Of a stretch of DNA of 33,471 bases, positions 23,204 to 31,915 are shown in pieces. Numbering within the stretch: the first letter of the stretch is position 1; each line of letters starts with the position of its first letter. Origin of the DNA: JBLIRR01 sp049472395 (GTDB taxonomy: Bacteria; SZUA-182; DTGQ01; JBLIRR01); assembly GCA_049472395.1 (NCBI GenBank), contig JBLIRR010000059.1, positions 1 through 33,471 on the forward strand, written 5' to 3'. A model generated the notes under the pieces. The model worked only from the letters and a program-made list of their open reading frames with translations. It did no database searches and was not told the DNA's origin. Made by a program: the position numbers and the translations under genes.

Positions 23204-23641
23204 CTATTCTTCTAACAGATACTTTGTGCCGATGAAACCAAGTGTGGAGCCGACGAGTATTCCGGCCATAGCGCCAAATATCCACGTTGCGATGATTATC
23301 GTTTTTGCCTCTTCTATATGGTTGGAATAAATAAGTCCCGTTAAAGGTGGGATAGCGGCTGTACCGATACCGGCAAATAATCCGCCTACACCTCCATTGA
23401 GCACACCTTTTACATACTCTTTTTTTGTAACCCTCAGGAGCCAATTAGTAACTGCGTATGAATTGGAATAGGCTCCTGCTAATCCGCCGAATATGAGAGA
23501 TAATATAAGTCGAAAAATATAAACCTGTCGTAAGGGCAGGGTTAAATAGATGTAAAGTGCGGAAAAGAGAACCGGGATAATGCACATTAAAGCCCCAATA
23601 CTAAGGATATGTTTAATATAGAAATTACATAACTTTTTCAT
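23204..23641 (-). CDS. Small polytopic membrane protein with glycine-rich helices
   Basis: A 145-residue protein with the start at ATG 23641-23639 on the - strand, chosen because GAGGT lies 6-8 bases upstream. An in-frame start up to 23707 would add 22 residues. Four TM segments are seen, for example ILSIGALMCIIPVLFSALYI, LIFGGLAGAYSNSYAV, NGGVGGLFAGIGTAAIPPLT and GAMAGILVGSTLGFIGT, with glycine-zipper spacing. No family is recognised. It ends 3 bases from the operon end. The 240 bases between its start and 23882 have a T/A-rich run with candidate promoters in both directions. Confidence 0.65.
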   Translation of the reverse strand: MKKLCNFYIKHILSIGALMCIIPVLFSALYIYLTLPLRQVYIFRLILSLIFGGLAGAYSNSYAVTNWLLRVTKKEYVKGVLNGGVGGLFAGIGTAAIPPLTGLIYSNHIEEAKTIIIATWIFGAMAGILVGSTLGFIGTKYLLEE

Positions 23642-23881
23642 CGCTATACCTCGCACCTTTCCCCTCAGGTTGATCCATAAGATGCTCTTTATACTAAGCT
23701 GAAACACCCTCGGAAGAGGATTTTTTTTAATCGTGTGCGTAAACTTTGTGTGTAATCAATGTAGCAGAAAAAAAATATTTGTCAATAATATTTTTAAAAT
23801 TTTCAATTTTCAATTATACCCTTAACCGACTGTCATAGATATATGACAACATTTTTCGTCAAAGGGGAAGATAAAAATTCA

Positions 23882-25213
23882 ATGAATAGAAGACTTAATA
23901 TATTATTGATACAACCCAGGTGGATGGGCTTGTCCTATCGGAGGAAGATAAAGGTGAATGAGCGCCGAATCCATCCTTTAAGTTTAGGAGTAGTAGCAAC
24001 TTTAAGTGGAGATCATACTATCAAGATAATTGATGAAGCCATAGAAAATGTACCCAAAGATACGAGCATGTTTGATATTGTCGGTATTTCAGTAAATACC
24101 TATACCGCTCCTCGCGCCTTTCAACTTGCGGATACTCTTCTCCAGAGAAAAAATACAGTTATTCTTGGCGGTGTGCATACATCACTTAATCCTGATGAGT
24201 GTTTACTGCACGCCTCAAGTATAATTATTGGAGATGCAGAAGATACCTGGCCTCCATTATTAGAAGATTTTATCCATAATAACTTGAAAGATAAATATAT
24301 CTCCTCCAATCGGATGAGTGGCAAGGACATCCCGGCACCGAGGCGAGATCTTTTTAAAAGAATGAAGAGAAGGGTCGCATATTGTCAGATATCAAGAGGC
24401 TGCTCAAATCAATGCAGATTTTGCTATCTTCAGTATATGCCCTCAAAGACATTTCGATTAAGGGATATCGATGATGTGTATAACGAGCTTAAATCTTTAG
24501 ATGAGAGGATAATTCTCTTTGTTGATGATAATCTGTTTTGCGATCGAGAGTACTTAATTGAATTTTTAAAACGAATAGCTCCTTTAGGGAAAAGATGGTG
24601 GATTCAAGCGCCAACAGATATTTACAATGATGAAGAATTAATATCACTGCTTTCGGGCTCCGGTTGTTTTTCTTTGAGTATCGGCTTTCAAACAGCTCTT
24701 GAGGCTAATAATTTTAATGAATCCATATTTCAGAATAAGGTGGATAACTATAAAAAGTTAGTAAATCTCCTTCATAAGTATGGTATATTGGTAGATGGGA
24801 CATTTATATTCGGATTTGATGGAGATACGAAGGATACTTTTAGGAAGACCGAGGAGTTGATCAGATTTTTAGGTATCGATACCTACACCTTTTATTTATT
24901 AACACCTTATCCCGGAACTACATATTTTGAATATTTTTTTAAGGAGAAGAGGATACTCACCAGTGATTTGTCATTTTATGATTGGGACCATGCGGTAATT
25001 AGACCGAAGAATATGGCCGAATGTGAGCTAATCAAAGGTGTAGAGGAATTATATGATCGCCTGGATAAAACCTATTACCTCAAAAATATCATAAAAAATA
25101 TTAGAATATATAATAAGAAGGTATTTTCAAGGGACTTGCTTTTCTTTTTATTATCTCTTGGATGGAATTATAGGGTATCTAACAAATCTCCTCAATTCTT
25201 TAATCATCAATAG
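23882..25213 (+). CDS. B12-binding-type radical SAM enzyme
   Basis: A 443-residue protein. The N-terminal 160 residues have a Rossmann-like region typical of cobalamin-binding radical SAM proteins (ILLIQPRW, DIVGISVNTYTAPRAF, VILGGVHTSLNPDE), although the classic DxHxxG motif is not seen. The radical SAM motif SRGCSNQCRFCY gives Cys174, Cys178 and Cys181. FVDDNLFCD, FSLSIGFQTA and GTFIFGFDGDTKDT are the usual later strands of HpnJ/BchE-like members. ATG 23882 was chosen; ATG 23843 lacks a ribosome site. Archaeal GDGT ring synthases (GrsA/GrsB) and hopanoid HpnJ/HpnP belong to the same superclass, so a lipid role fits. It is probably transcribed apart from the main operon. No clear terminator is seen after it. 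Confidence 0.85.
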   Translation: MNRRLNILLIQPRWMGLSYRRKIKVNERRIHPLSLGVVATLSGDHTIKIIDEAIENVPKDTSMFDIVGISVNTYTAPRAFQLADTLLQRKNTVILGGVHTSLNPDECLLHASSIIIGDAEDTWPPLLEDFIHNNLKDKYISSNRMSGKDIPAPRRDLFKRMKRRVAYCQISRGCSNQCRFCYLQYMPSKTFRLRDIDDVYNELKSLDERIILFVDDNLFCDREYLIEFLKRIAPLGKRWWIQAPTDIYNDEELISLLSGSGCFSLSIGFQTALEANNFNESIFQNKVDNYKKLVNLLHKYGILVDGTFIFGFDGDTKDTFRKTEELIRFLGIDTYTFYLLTPYPGTTYFEYFFKEKRILTSDLSFYDWDHAVIRPKNMAECELIKGVEELYDRLDKTYYLKNIIKNIRIYNKKVFSRDLLFFLLSLGWNYRVSNKSPQFFNHQ

Positions 25214-25685
25214 GACTTTTTACGCCTTTACCCCCTTTGTTCAGAACATGTAAATAGATCATTGAGGATCTTTGGATAAATTTCTTGAGGGAAAAGCATA
25301 TTGCCACATCCATATGATATATTGACATAATAAAATAATTTATCTATTATTTTGTTAATATAAAACCTTTTTCAATTTTGGGCTTATCATATATAATACG
25401 ACTGTAAAAAATACTTCAAGGGCTTTTAAGGGAATTTTGTAAAGGTTTAAAAGGTGAGTATGTAATTTACAGAGCGGAGCAAGTCATAATTAATCATATA
25501 TTTTATGAAATTATAATATTATTAATTATTATTTGGTTATCACATGCCTTCAGGACGAGGTTTAATAGAAAAGCTAACAAATCTAAAATTAACATAAAGA
25601 ATGTTTTATAAATAATATATTAATTATTAGAATTTATAGCTCTATATCGAAGTAAAAAAAGTGCCTATATGTAGATATATGAAAG

Positions 25686-25721
25686 TATCTAAATATAGAT
25701 ACTTGAATCTATATTTAGATA
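25686..25721. repeat. Perfect 15-bp inverted repeat
   Basis: TATCTAAATATAGAT (25686-25700), spacer ACTTGA, then its exact reverse complement (25707-25721). It could be a dimeric repressor site, or a hairpin in a transcript. No gene starts within 600 bases, so its target is unclear. Confidence 0.85.
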
Positions 25722-25747
25722 GAAGGATATATATTTAGAGATGATGA

Positions 25748-25769
25748 TATACGAATTCTTATTCGTATA
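25748..25769. repeat. Second perfect inverted repeat (9-bp arms)
   Basis: TATACGAAT (25748-25756), spacer TCTT, ATTCGTATA (25761-25769). It lies 27 bases from the 15-bp inverted repeat, with unrelated arm sequence. Confidence 0.75.
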
Positions 25770-26189
25770 ATAAATTGTTATCGCTGCTTAAATGTACCAT
25801 ATATAGAAAAGGAAAGTAGAAGAAAATCAATACGTTAAAAAGAAGACTGGCCTCTTAATAGATTAGGGCACGAGCAAATAAGATATAGGTCATTGAGTAC
25901 CTATTGTTACATAGAATAGGGCCTATTGAAAGAAATAGGCAAAAAGAAAATTTTAATCACATGATATTAATAAGAAACATGGTTAGATATAGTGGAAAGT
26001 ATATCCTATGGACACAGTTGAAGAGAATGCTTATTGTCCATTGAAAGAATAATAATTTTTTTCGCTGCCAGTTCAATGGGTAATGTGGAAATGATTAAGT
26101 TCGTGTGCCGCAAAGGGCGAAAAAAATAATGAGCTAATAGTCAATTGGGCGTGACTAAAAACAATACTATAAGGTGTTAAAAGAATTGT

Positions 26190-26315
26190 AGAACGAGCCA
26201 ATGCACACCGACCAAAACTCAACGCCCTTTTAATAGAAGGCTGATTTGTACTATAATATGATATGGTTAAAGAAAGCATATACCCATTGTGTCGTTTTTG
26301 GGGGTGGGGTAGAAT
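26190..26315 (+). other. Degenerate attC-like element
   Basis: The left part AACGAGCCAATGCACACCG with ACCAAAAC resembles the left arms of attC 2 and attC 4 (AACGAA/AACGTAGCC... GGAC.AAAAC). The right part GTTTTTGGGGGTGGGG can pair with CACACCGACCAAAAC through several G-U pairs. A clear R' box is missing. The CHAT gene begins about 30 bases later, as a gene does after a cassette junction. Confidence 0.35.
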
Positions 26316-26345
26316 CTTCCCTTCATCATCCTTTTGTAATCTATC

Positions 26346-27626
26346 ATGAACTCAACAAAAAAAATTTTAATTCTTTCAGCAAATCCTAAAGATACGGCTA
26401 GATTACGTCTAAGTGAAGAAGTTCGTGAAATTAGGGAAGGATTAATACGATCAAAAAATCGGGATCAATTCATAATACAACAACAATGTGCAGTCCGTCT
26501 TAGAGACCTCCGTCGAGCAATGTTAGACTATGAGCCGCAGATCGTCCATTTTTGTGGGCATGGAGAAGAAAATGGGCTCATGGTAGAAGACGAAAGCGGA
26601 AATGCAACGCTTGTTAGCCCAGAAGCCCTCGCTGGATTGTTTGAACTCTTTGCAGATCAGGTAGAATGTGTGCTTCTTAATGCGTGTTATTCACAAGTAC
26701 AAGCAAACGCTATTAACAAGCATATCAGTTATGTTATCGGAATGAAGAAAGGAATCAAAGATAGAGCGGCGATTGAATTCGCTGTTGGATTTTATGACGC
26801 TTTAGGTGCTGGAAAATCAGTTGAAGAAGCGTTTAAATTTGGACGTAATGCTATTCAATTGTACAATATTCCTCAACATTTGACCCCCGCTTTAGAAAAG
26901 AAGTCAACAAGCCAAGTCCAAATTATTTTGGAAGGAGAAATAAATAAATTTGATGAGACAGCGCAGAAAAATCTATTAAATATTTTAGCCGCAATATTAA
27001 ATATCGATGAACAGTCTATAAGAATTCTACGAGTATTAGCAAGTAGTATTCGAATAATCGTTGAATTACCAGATGAAAGTGCTCAAAGATTAATTACTTT
27101 ATTCAAAAACAATAGTGAAGAACTAATTCCACTAATAAGCCAATTTCAAGTGAAAGAGATAAAAAGTAAAACATTCAAACCTTTTAGTTTTAAAAGATCA
27201 AAAATGATAGCAATAAATGAACTTTCGAAATTAAACGAAGATCATGTTTGTATTGTGACTGAGCGAATACTTCGAGGAATCTTCCTTGATGAAGCTCCCT
27301 CAGTGGATGAATTACGATTGAATTTTCGGATAGGCTTGGAGGATAACTCTTTACTAATTTTCGATTTAAAAACTCCTGAGATCGAAGGTTTAGGAGCTGG
27401 TGGACATCTCTACGAGTGGACGACGACGATTATCATAAATCTCGTTAGTGCCGTTTTTTATGAGATAGCTCAACATGGGATAAAAACTATACAAAATCTT
27501 GAAGCATGGGAGAACGTAAAAGAAAGGTTAATGCCTACCGGAGGGAAAACCAAATTTCTGATCGAGAGTGAAATAGAAAATGTCCGCAAAGCTATTTTAG
27601 AAACTCTCTCTTTCCAAAAGGATTAA
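26346..27626 (+). CDS. CHAT-domain (caspase-like) protein
   Basis: A 426-residue protein. The N-terminal 190 residues form a CHAT peptidase-like domain: KILILSANPKDTARLRLSEE, the catalytic His72 in VHFCGHGEENG and the catalytic Cys114 in LLNACYSQ. A small domain follows near 200-265 (KNLLNILAAILNIDEQSIRI and IVELPDESAQRLITLFKNN). This type of tail is often attached to CHAT, NACHT or other effector proteins in complex bacteria. The C-terminal 160 residues are unrecognised. No TM is seen. Similar CHAT proteins act as proteases in immunity or cell death systems. The next gene, starting 14 bases later, encodes a membrane protein with a zinc protease motif, so the two probably work together. It lies in an accessory region rich in toxin remnants. 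Confidence 0.85.
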   Translation: MNSTKKILILSANPKDTARLRLSEEVREIREGLIRSKNRDQFIIQQQCAVRLRDLRRAMLDYEPQIVHFCGHGEENGLMVEDESGNATLVSPEALAGLFELFADQVECVLLNACYSQVQANAINKHISYVIGMKKGIKDRAAIEFAVGFYDALGAGKSVEEAFKFGRNAIQLYNIPQHLTPALEKKSTSQVQIILEGEINKFDETAQKNLLNILAAILNIDEQSIRILRVLASSIRIIVELPDESAQRLITLFKNNSEELIPLISQFQVKEIKSKTFKPFSFKRSKMIAINELSKLNEDHVCIVTERILRGIFLDEAPSVDELRLNFRIGLEDNSLLIFDLKTPEIEGLGAGGHLYEWTTTIIINLVSAVFYEIAQHGIKTIQNLEAWENVKERLMPTGGKTKFLIESEIENVRKAILETLSFQKD

Positions 27627-27640
27627 TTATTTCTATTTCA

Positions 27641-30600
27641 ATGAGAATTAATTCATCTAGAAATCATGTTATCCTTCAAGGACGCTTTAATCCTTCTATC
27701 AATGAATCTATAATTCTGTCTGAAGCCCGAAATTCTAACTTCTATGTCATTAGTCCAGATGTCCCAGGAGATCCTTATCTAATTTCAATACCAGGAAGCT
27801 TGCTGTTTAAATCATTAGAACTCAAGATAACACAACTTCGGAAAAATGAGACTCTTGTTGAATTCCGTGGTAGTCTTTTCAAAGCTCTAGGTTTGCTCCT
27901 TTCTATCCTGCTTTTTGCCGCACTATTTGTGGGAACGCTTTTTCTTTTTATTTTCCCTCAGTCTCTCCTGAATATGTTCTATGGTAACGATCCCTTTAGC
28001 TCTCATTTATTTTTATTATTTATTATAGTTTTTTTTGTATTTGGAGTCATAATCTTCGAAGAATATCGTGCTTGGTTGTCCTTGCGTCAATTATTATCAA
28101 AATTACCTGCAGAGTATAGGCTGGTTAGTCAAGATTATTTTTCAATTGATCAAATTCGTCGTGACCTCATCACACACTTTTTGATATGGGTGTTGTGGAT
28201 TCCAATCTTGATGCTTGTAGCACCGAAATTTTTAGCAATGATGATTCTAATCCTATCACTAATAAAGGCCATAGGAGTGTGGATAAGCGGAACATTAAAC
28301 GTTGTTGCATATCAAAGGATTCACAGGCTATATGAGTGGCAAGATCGATTTATGCCTTATATTTGTTTTTTCTTTATTGGCATAACTATTTTTTCATCCT
28401 ATTGTTTCCAATGGTGCTTTGTATGGCTATCACGAGAACTGCCTCCAAATCAATTATTCGTTACACCAGGAATTAATGTAATGATCGGAGCACCCCATTG
28501 GTTTCGGCATACCGCAGGGACAAAACAGGGACTAATCGAGTTTCGGGAAGCCGTTGCCGCTTTTCAAGCATCGTTTATACACCGAACTCAAATAGAATCT
28601 ACTAATCAAATTCTTTGGCAGTTTTCTTTGTTGATTGCGGTTTTTATGTTTTTCGTTTTCATTAGAGGGTGGCTTTCGAGAACAGCCATTCTTAAGCCTG
28701 CTGGGATTTTCATCGGAACCGTACCAGAGATTATATCCAAACGTTTCATAATTGGATCTGTTTCTTTTTTTGCTATTGGTTTTGCAGAAACTTTATTAGC
28801 TCTCTACCTCTCATTTCTAACAATTCTCCATATTGTATCACCAGAAATATTAAACAAATTACCCTGTAATTCTCTGGTTTACCCTCTCCAGGTTTTGTAT
28901 TCAATAAGATCAGTCCCTAACTTCGATATTAAGTTAACTGGTCGAATTCTTATTCTGATATACTTAATCCCATCATTTGTAATATTCTTAGAGATATGTA
29001 GCCTTATTATAAGAGACATGAAAGTGGCGATATCATTGAACATGAACAAAGTTGAGAATGATAATGAGCTCACAGACTTAAGATCTCTCTGGTTAAAGTG
29101 GATCCCTGGTGAAAACTTCCCCAGGATATTTATCTCAAAGAAATTTACAGAATTACCCGAAGTAAGATTTATACTCTTCCCGCCATTCAGATATATAGTA
29201 TTACCAAGATGGTTTAATAAGAATTTCTTGAAGGGGATTCTTGATGAGAAAGATCTGGCTTTAGTGCTGGCTCACGAGGATTATCATTATTCTCAAAAAT
29301 GGAGAGCACAATTTGTAACTTATGTATTGGGAATAATATCTCTTCGCCACCCAAATTGTTCCTTATTATTTACAACAGGACTAGATGAGTTTAATGCTGA
29401 CAAGTATGCGTGTAATATTACGAAAATCGAAGATGCCAAAGAGCGTTTGAGCAAGGCTTTAAATAAAGTTACTCGTGCAAGGCGCCCACCACCAAAAGAC
29501 AAACATCACCAGAATATCTGGGGAGGAGTATTGAACCGATTCATATTAAATACGAATCAGATCTCCAAAGCGTATCCTTCCAACGTTGAACGGGAAAGAA
29601 AACTTAAAGCTCAAATCACTGAGCCATCTGGGAAGAAACAATCAAAAGGCTTGATTGATGTAATCTTTCCTGTTCTTATTGGCATAAGTATTGCTGCGCT
29701 GTTTATAGAGTTGGGAAAATGGCCTTCTAACATATTGCCGAAATTTGCGCAAGGTTCATTCAGAATAGCGTTAGCGAGTTCTCATGAGAAGTTAATCCGA
29801 GACCTTCAAAAGAGGGATGAGAGGATATTTCTTTTAGAAGATGATCAAGTTCAAATTATAGATGCTAGATCCTTGAATATTGAGAAGTCTATCAGTGATT
29901 TACCACTATTAAATCCATCCCAAGTTCTCCCGATAGGAGAAGATGAATTCTTAGTAGGTTCAGGTTACAGTGGTCTTATGCTATATTCACAAGGCCGATG
30001 GTCAAATATCGATTTTGGCACTCATAAGCGACCTGCTGTACTGGCTTTAAGCTATGCAAAAGATGGAGAGATCCTGGTAGCCACTACAAGTGGGTTATGG
30101 AAGTTGAATAACTCAATAAGGCTCGCAGCTCTTATTTTTGGAGAAGATCAGATTTGTACATCCGTTGCTTATATAGATAGCAAGATTCTTATTGGGACAA
30201 CTAATGGGCTATTCTCTTTAAATAATAATGTTGTTAATAAACTTAATAGTGGCCATGTTTTAGCACTAGATGCTTTCGGTGATGATTGGATAGTAGCTCT
30301 TGGTTACGAAAGCAAGGACATTATAAAAATTGAAGGTTCTTGTTGCGGTGGCGTAAGATTACATGAGATCGCGGGAGGTTTTAGCAGAGATGATCACGTT
30401 GTAGATATAGCGGTAAGTGGTGGAAAAGCTGTGATAATTCAATCTAAACAAGGTTGGGCATCCAGTTTACTTGCGATATGTGAAGATGGTGAATGGAAAA
30501 AAATAGATGAGCTTTCAAGGGAAAGAGACCTACGACAGGTTCTAATCGACAATGAACAAATTTATTTTACCGATAGGGCACGACTCTTTCGATTGTATAA

Positions 30601-31474
30601 CAATGCTATTTTTGAAGTTAAATTAGATGAGAATCAACCGTTTCCTCAAATTGAGGCCATGACGGTTGATAAATCCGGACAAGTGTGGATTTCATCAGGT
30701 GGGTTCGTATGGGTACTGAGAGAAGGTTTATGGACAAAAATTGGCCCAGGCACTCCTAAAAAACTGTCACACGGAACAGGTTATAAAATGTTTTTCTTAC
30801 CATGCCGGACAACAGATTGCGTTTGGATGATGACTCAGAAGTCTCTAGTATTTATGATGGAAACAAGTTATAGAGAGTATATGTTTCCTGAAAAATGGCA
30901 TTTTGAGCCAATCGGATTTACTTTAACAGAGGATGATTACCCACTTGTGGTTTTAGCTAACGGGAAAGTGGTGACTATTAAAGATGAGGATTGGGTACAG
31001 CTATCGGCACTGGATTGGAATAAAGCTTTTTACTGCGATATGGTAGAATTAGAGAATTACTTATGGATTTTAGGTAGTGAGGGAGGATGGTGGATTAATC
31101 TTGCTGATGGATCGACGGGCAGGATCCGTGATTCATCATACTCTCCTGGTGAAATAGCTCGATTAAGTGAGAATAAAGCCATCAAGATATCTATTAATGG
31201 AGGTATATGGCTCCTTGATGCGAAATCAAGTTCAATCCAACAGATTGATGATATTGGTGTGCCTGTTAGTAGCATTTATGCAATCAATGGCAAAGATATT
31301 CTAATTGCTACATATGAGCCTAACAAGATAATCAGGTATACTGAACAAGGCGTTGAAACAGTCTTCAGGGATTCTGATGGTTTACCAAATGTTTGGAAAA
31401 TTGGTTTAGTTAAGGATAAATTGGATAAGCTCTGGTTTTTTGATTCAAATGGTAACCTGTGGTCTCAACAATAG
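27641..31474 (+). CDS. Multi-pass membrane protein with M48-type zinc protease motif and C-terminal beta-propeller
   Basis: A 1277-residue protein of three parts. Part 1 (to about 470): several TM helices, for example FKALGLLLSILLFAALFVGT at about 80-100 and others near 120-140, 185-215, 245-265, 325-345, 375-400 and 440-460. Part 2 (about 480-650): a soluble protease-like region with HEDYH (His545, Glu546, His549) and LDEFNADKYA (Glu583, Asp587), matching the HExxH...ExxxD of M48 (HtpX/Ste24/BlaR-like) metallopeptidases. Part 3: a TM near 675-695 (VIFPVLIGISIAALFIEL) and about 580 residues of repeats (for example AKDGEILVATTSGLWKL, DSKILIGTTNGLFSL, VDKSGQVWISSGGFVWVL), as in two-component regulator-type propellers. 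The propeller could be a sensor outside the membrane that controls the protease. No clear Shine-Dalgarno. Known members with this architecture are unfamiliar to me. Confidence 0.75.
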   Translation: MRINSSRNHVILQGRFNPSINESIILSEARNSNFYVISPDVPGDPYLISIPGSLLFKSLELKITQLRKNETLVEFRGSLFKALGLLLSILLFAALFVGTLFLFIFPQSLLNMFYGNDPFSSHLFLLFIIVFFVFGVIIFEEYRAWLSLRQLLSKLPAEYRLVSQDYFSIDQIRRDLITHFLIWVLWIPILMLVAPKFLAMMILILSLIKAIGVWISGTLNVVAYQRIHRLYEWQDRFMPYICFFFIGITIFSSYCFQWCFVWLSRELPPNQLFVTPGINVMIGAPHWFRHTAGTKQGLIEFREAVAAFQASFIHRTQIESTNQILWQFSLLIAVFMFFVFIRGWLSRTAILKPAGIFIGTVPEIISKRFIIGSVSFFAIGFAETLLALYLSFLTILHIVSPEILNKLPCNSLVYPLQVLYSIRSVPNFDIKLTGRILILIYLIPSFVIFLEICSLIIRDMKVAISLNMNKVENDNELTDLRSLWLKWIPGENFPRIFISKKFTELPEVRFILFPPFRYIVLPRWFNKNFLKGILDEKDLALVLAHEDYHYSQKWRAQFVTYVLGIISLRHPNCSLLFTTGLDEFNADKYACNITKIEDAKERLSKALNKVTRARRPPPKDKHHQNIWGGVLNRFILNTNQISKAYPSNVERERKLKAQITEPSGKKQSKGLIDVIFPVLIGISIAALFIELGKWPSNILPKFAQGSFRIALASSHEKLIRDLQKRDERIFLLEDDQVQIIDARSLNIEKSISDLPLLNPSQVLPIGEDEFLVGSGYSGLMLYSQGRWSNIDFGTHKRPAVLALSYAKDGEILVATTSGLWKLNNSIRLAALIFGEDQICTSVAYIDSKILIGTTNGLFSLNNNVVNKLNSGHVLALDAFGDDWIVALGYESKDIIKIEGSCCGGVRLHEIAGGFSRDDHVVDIAVSGGKAVIIQSKQGWASSLLAICEDGEWKKIDELSRERDLRQVLIDNEQIYFTDRARLFRLYNNAIFEVKLDENQPFPQIEAMTVDKSGQVWISSGGFVWVLREGLWTKIGPGTPKKLSHGTGYKMFFLPCRTTDCVWMMTQKSLVFMMETSYREYMFPEKWHFEPIGFTLTEDDYPLVVLANGKVVTIKDEDWVQLSALDWNKAFYCDMVELENYLWILGSEGGWWINLADGSTGRIRDSSYSPGEIARLSENKAIKISINGGIWLLDAKSSSIQQIDDIGVPVSSIYAINGKDILIATYEPNKIIRYTEQGVETVFRDSDGLPNVWKIGLVKDKLDKLWFFDSNGNLWSQQ

Positions 31475-31581
31475 AAATAAAAACGAATTATACTATTTTG
31501 ATTAGCGACAATCACTTCTAGGCTTATTATTCATAAATAGTTGTGTAATATAATTCTAACGAGACAGATAGACTTGACGAA

Positions 31582-31665
31582 GGGGATGCGTGGCAATTTA
31601 ACTAAATTGCTTCGGATAACGCTTCTCGCTGAGTCAGCTCAGTTATTTGGCTTCAGGCCATCCCC
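31582..31665. repeat. Structured 84-nt inverted-repeat element
   Basis: GGGGATG (31582-31588) and CATCCCC (31659-31665) close the element. Inside are GCAATTT-AACT-AAATTGC and CTGAG-TCAG-CTCAG hairpins, the second flanked by ATAAC/GTTAT. The closing stem continues imperfectly into the flanks (TGACGAAG against GAGCAGGTCA). The whole is a three-way-junction-like fold. It could be an RNA processing site, a mobile hairpin element, or an unusual attC site. Confidence 0.5.
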
Positions 31666-31802
31666 TGAGCAGGTCATTTGCGCTGTGATGTATAAAAATA
31701 ATCAATAAATATTTTAGATTAGCTAATGAATGAATCTATTATTAAAGAATTATTAAAAACTAACCAAGCACCTTGAAAGCCTAATTCATAGCCTTCATGG
31801 TG

Positions 31803-31834
31803 AGAAGTCAGGAGCCAGAAGTCAGAATCCAGAA
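31803..31834. repeat. Tandem 14-bp repeat
   Basis: AGAAGTCAGGAGCC, AGAAGTCAGAATCC, then AGAA: 2.3 units. It is similar to short GTCAG-rich tandem repeats seen in intergenic DNA of many bacteria. Its role is unknown. Confidence 0.6.
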
Positions 31835-31915
31835 AAATTATTATGCCTGGAAAAGCTTTTATATCAAGCTTTCTATATCAAAGTGCGAACAAAATTTTCA
31901 TTATGCGGGGTGTAA

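Larger units (their letters stand above)
25214..26345. other. 1.1 kb AT-rich non-coding region
   Basis: There is no credible gene here. Six-frame reading gives only short frames with frequent stops. The region holds two perfect inverted repeats (25686-25721 and 25748-25769), weaker palindromes near 25890-25925 (ATAGGT/ACCTAT and AATAGGGCCTATT), and a degenerate attC-like element at 26190-26315. It separates the radical SAM genes from the CHAT-protease pair. Confidence 0.7.
31475..31915. other. Non-coding stretch after the protease gene
   Basis: There is no gene here; a frame from 31797 to 31979 only shadows the AlbA_2 pseudogene and a short repeat. The region holds the structured element at 31582-31665 and a 14-bp tandem repeat at 31803-31834. 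Confidence 0.6.

Noticed and set aside
25680..25930. A CRISPR array
   Set aside because: The palindromes are single, not regularly spaced and not identical, and no cas gene is in the window.
31582..31665. A tRNA gene, because of the seven-pair closing arms
   Set aside because: No D-loop GG, no T-arm GGTTCRA and no plausible anticodon arm could be placed.
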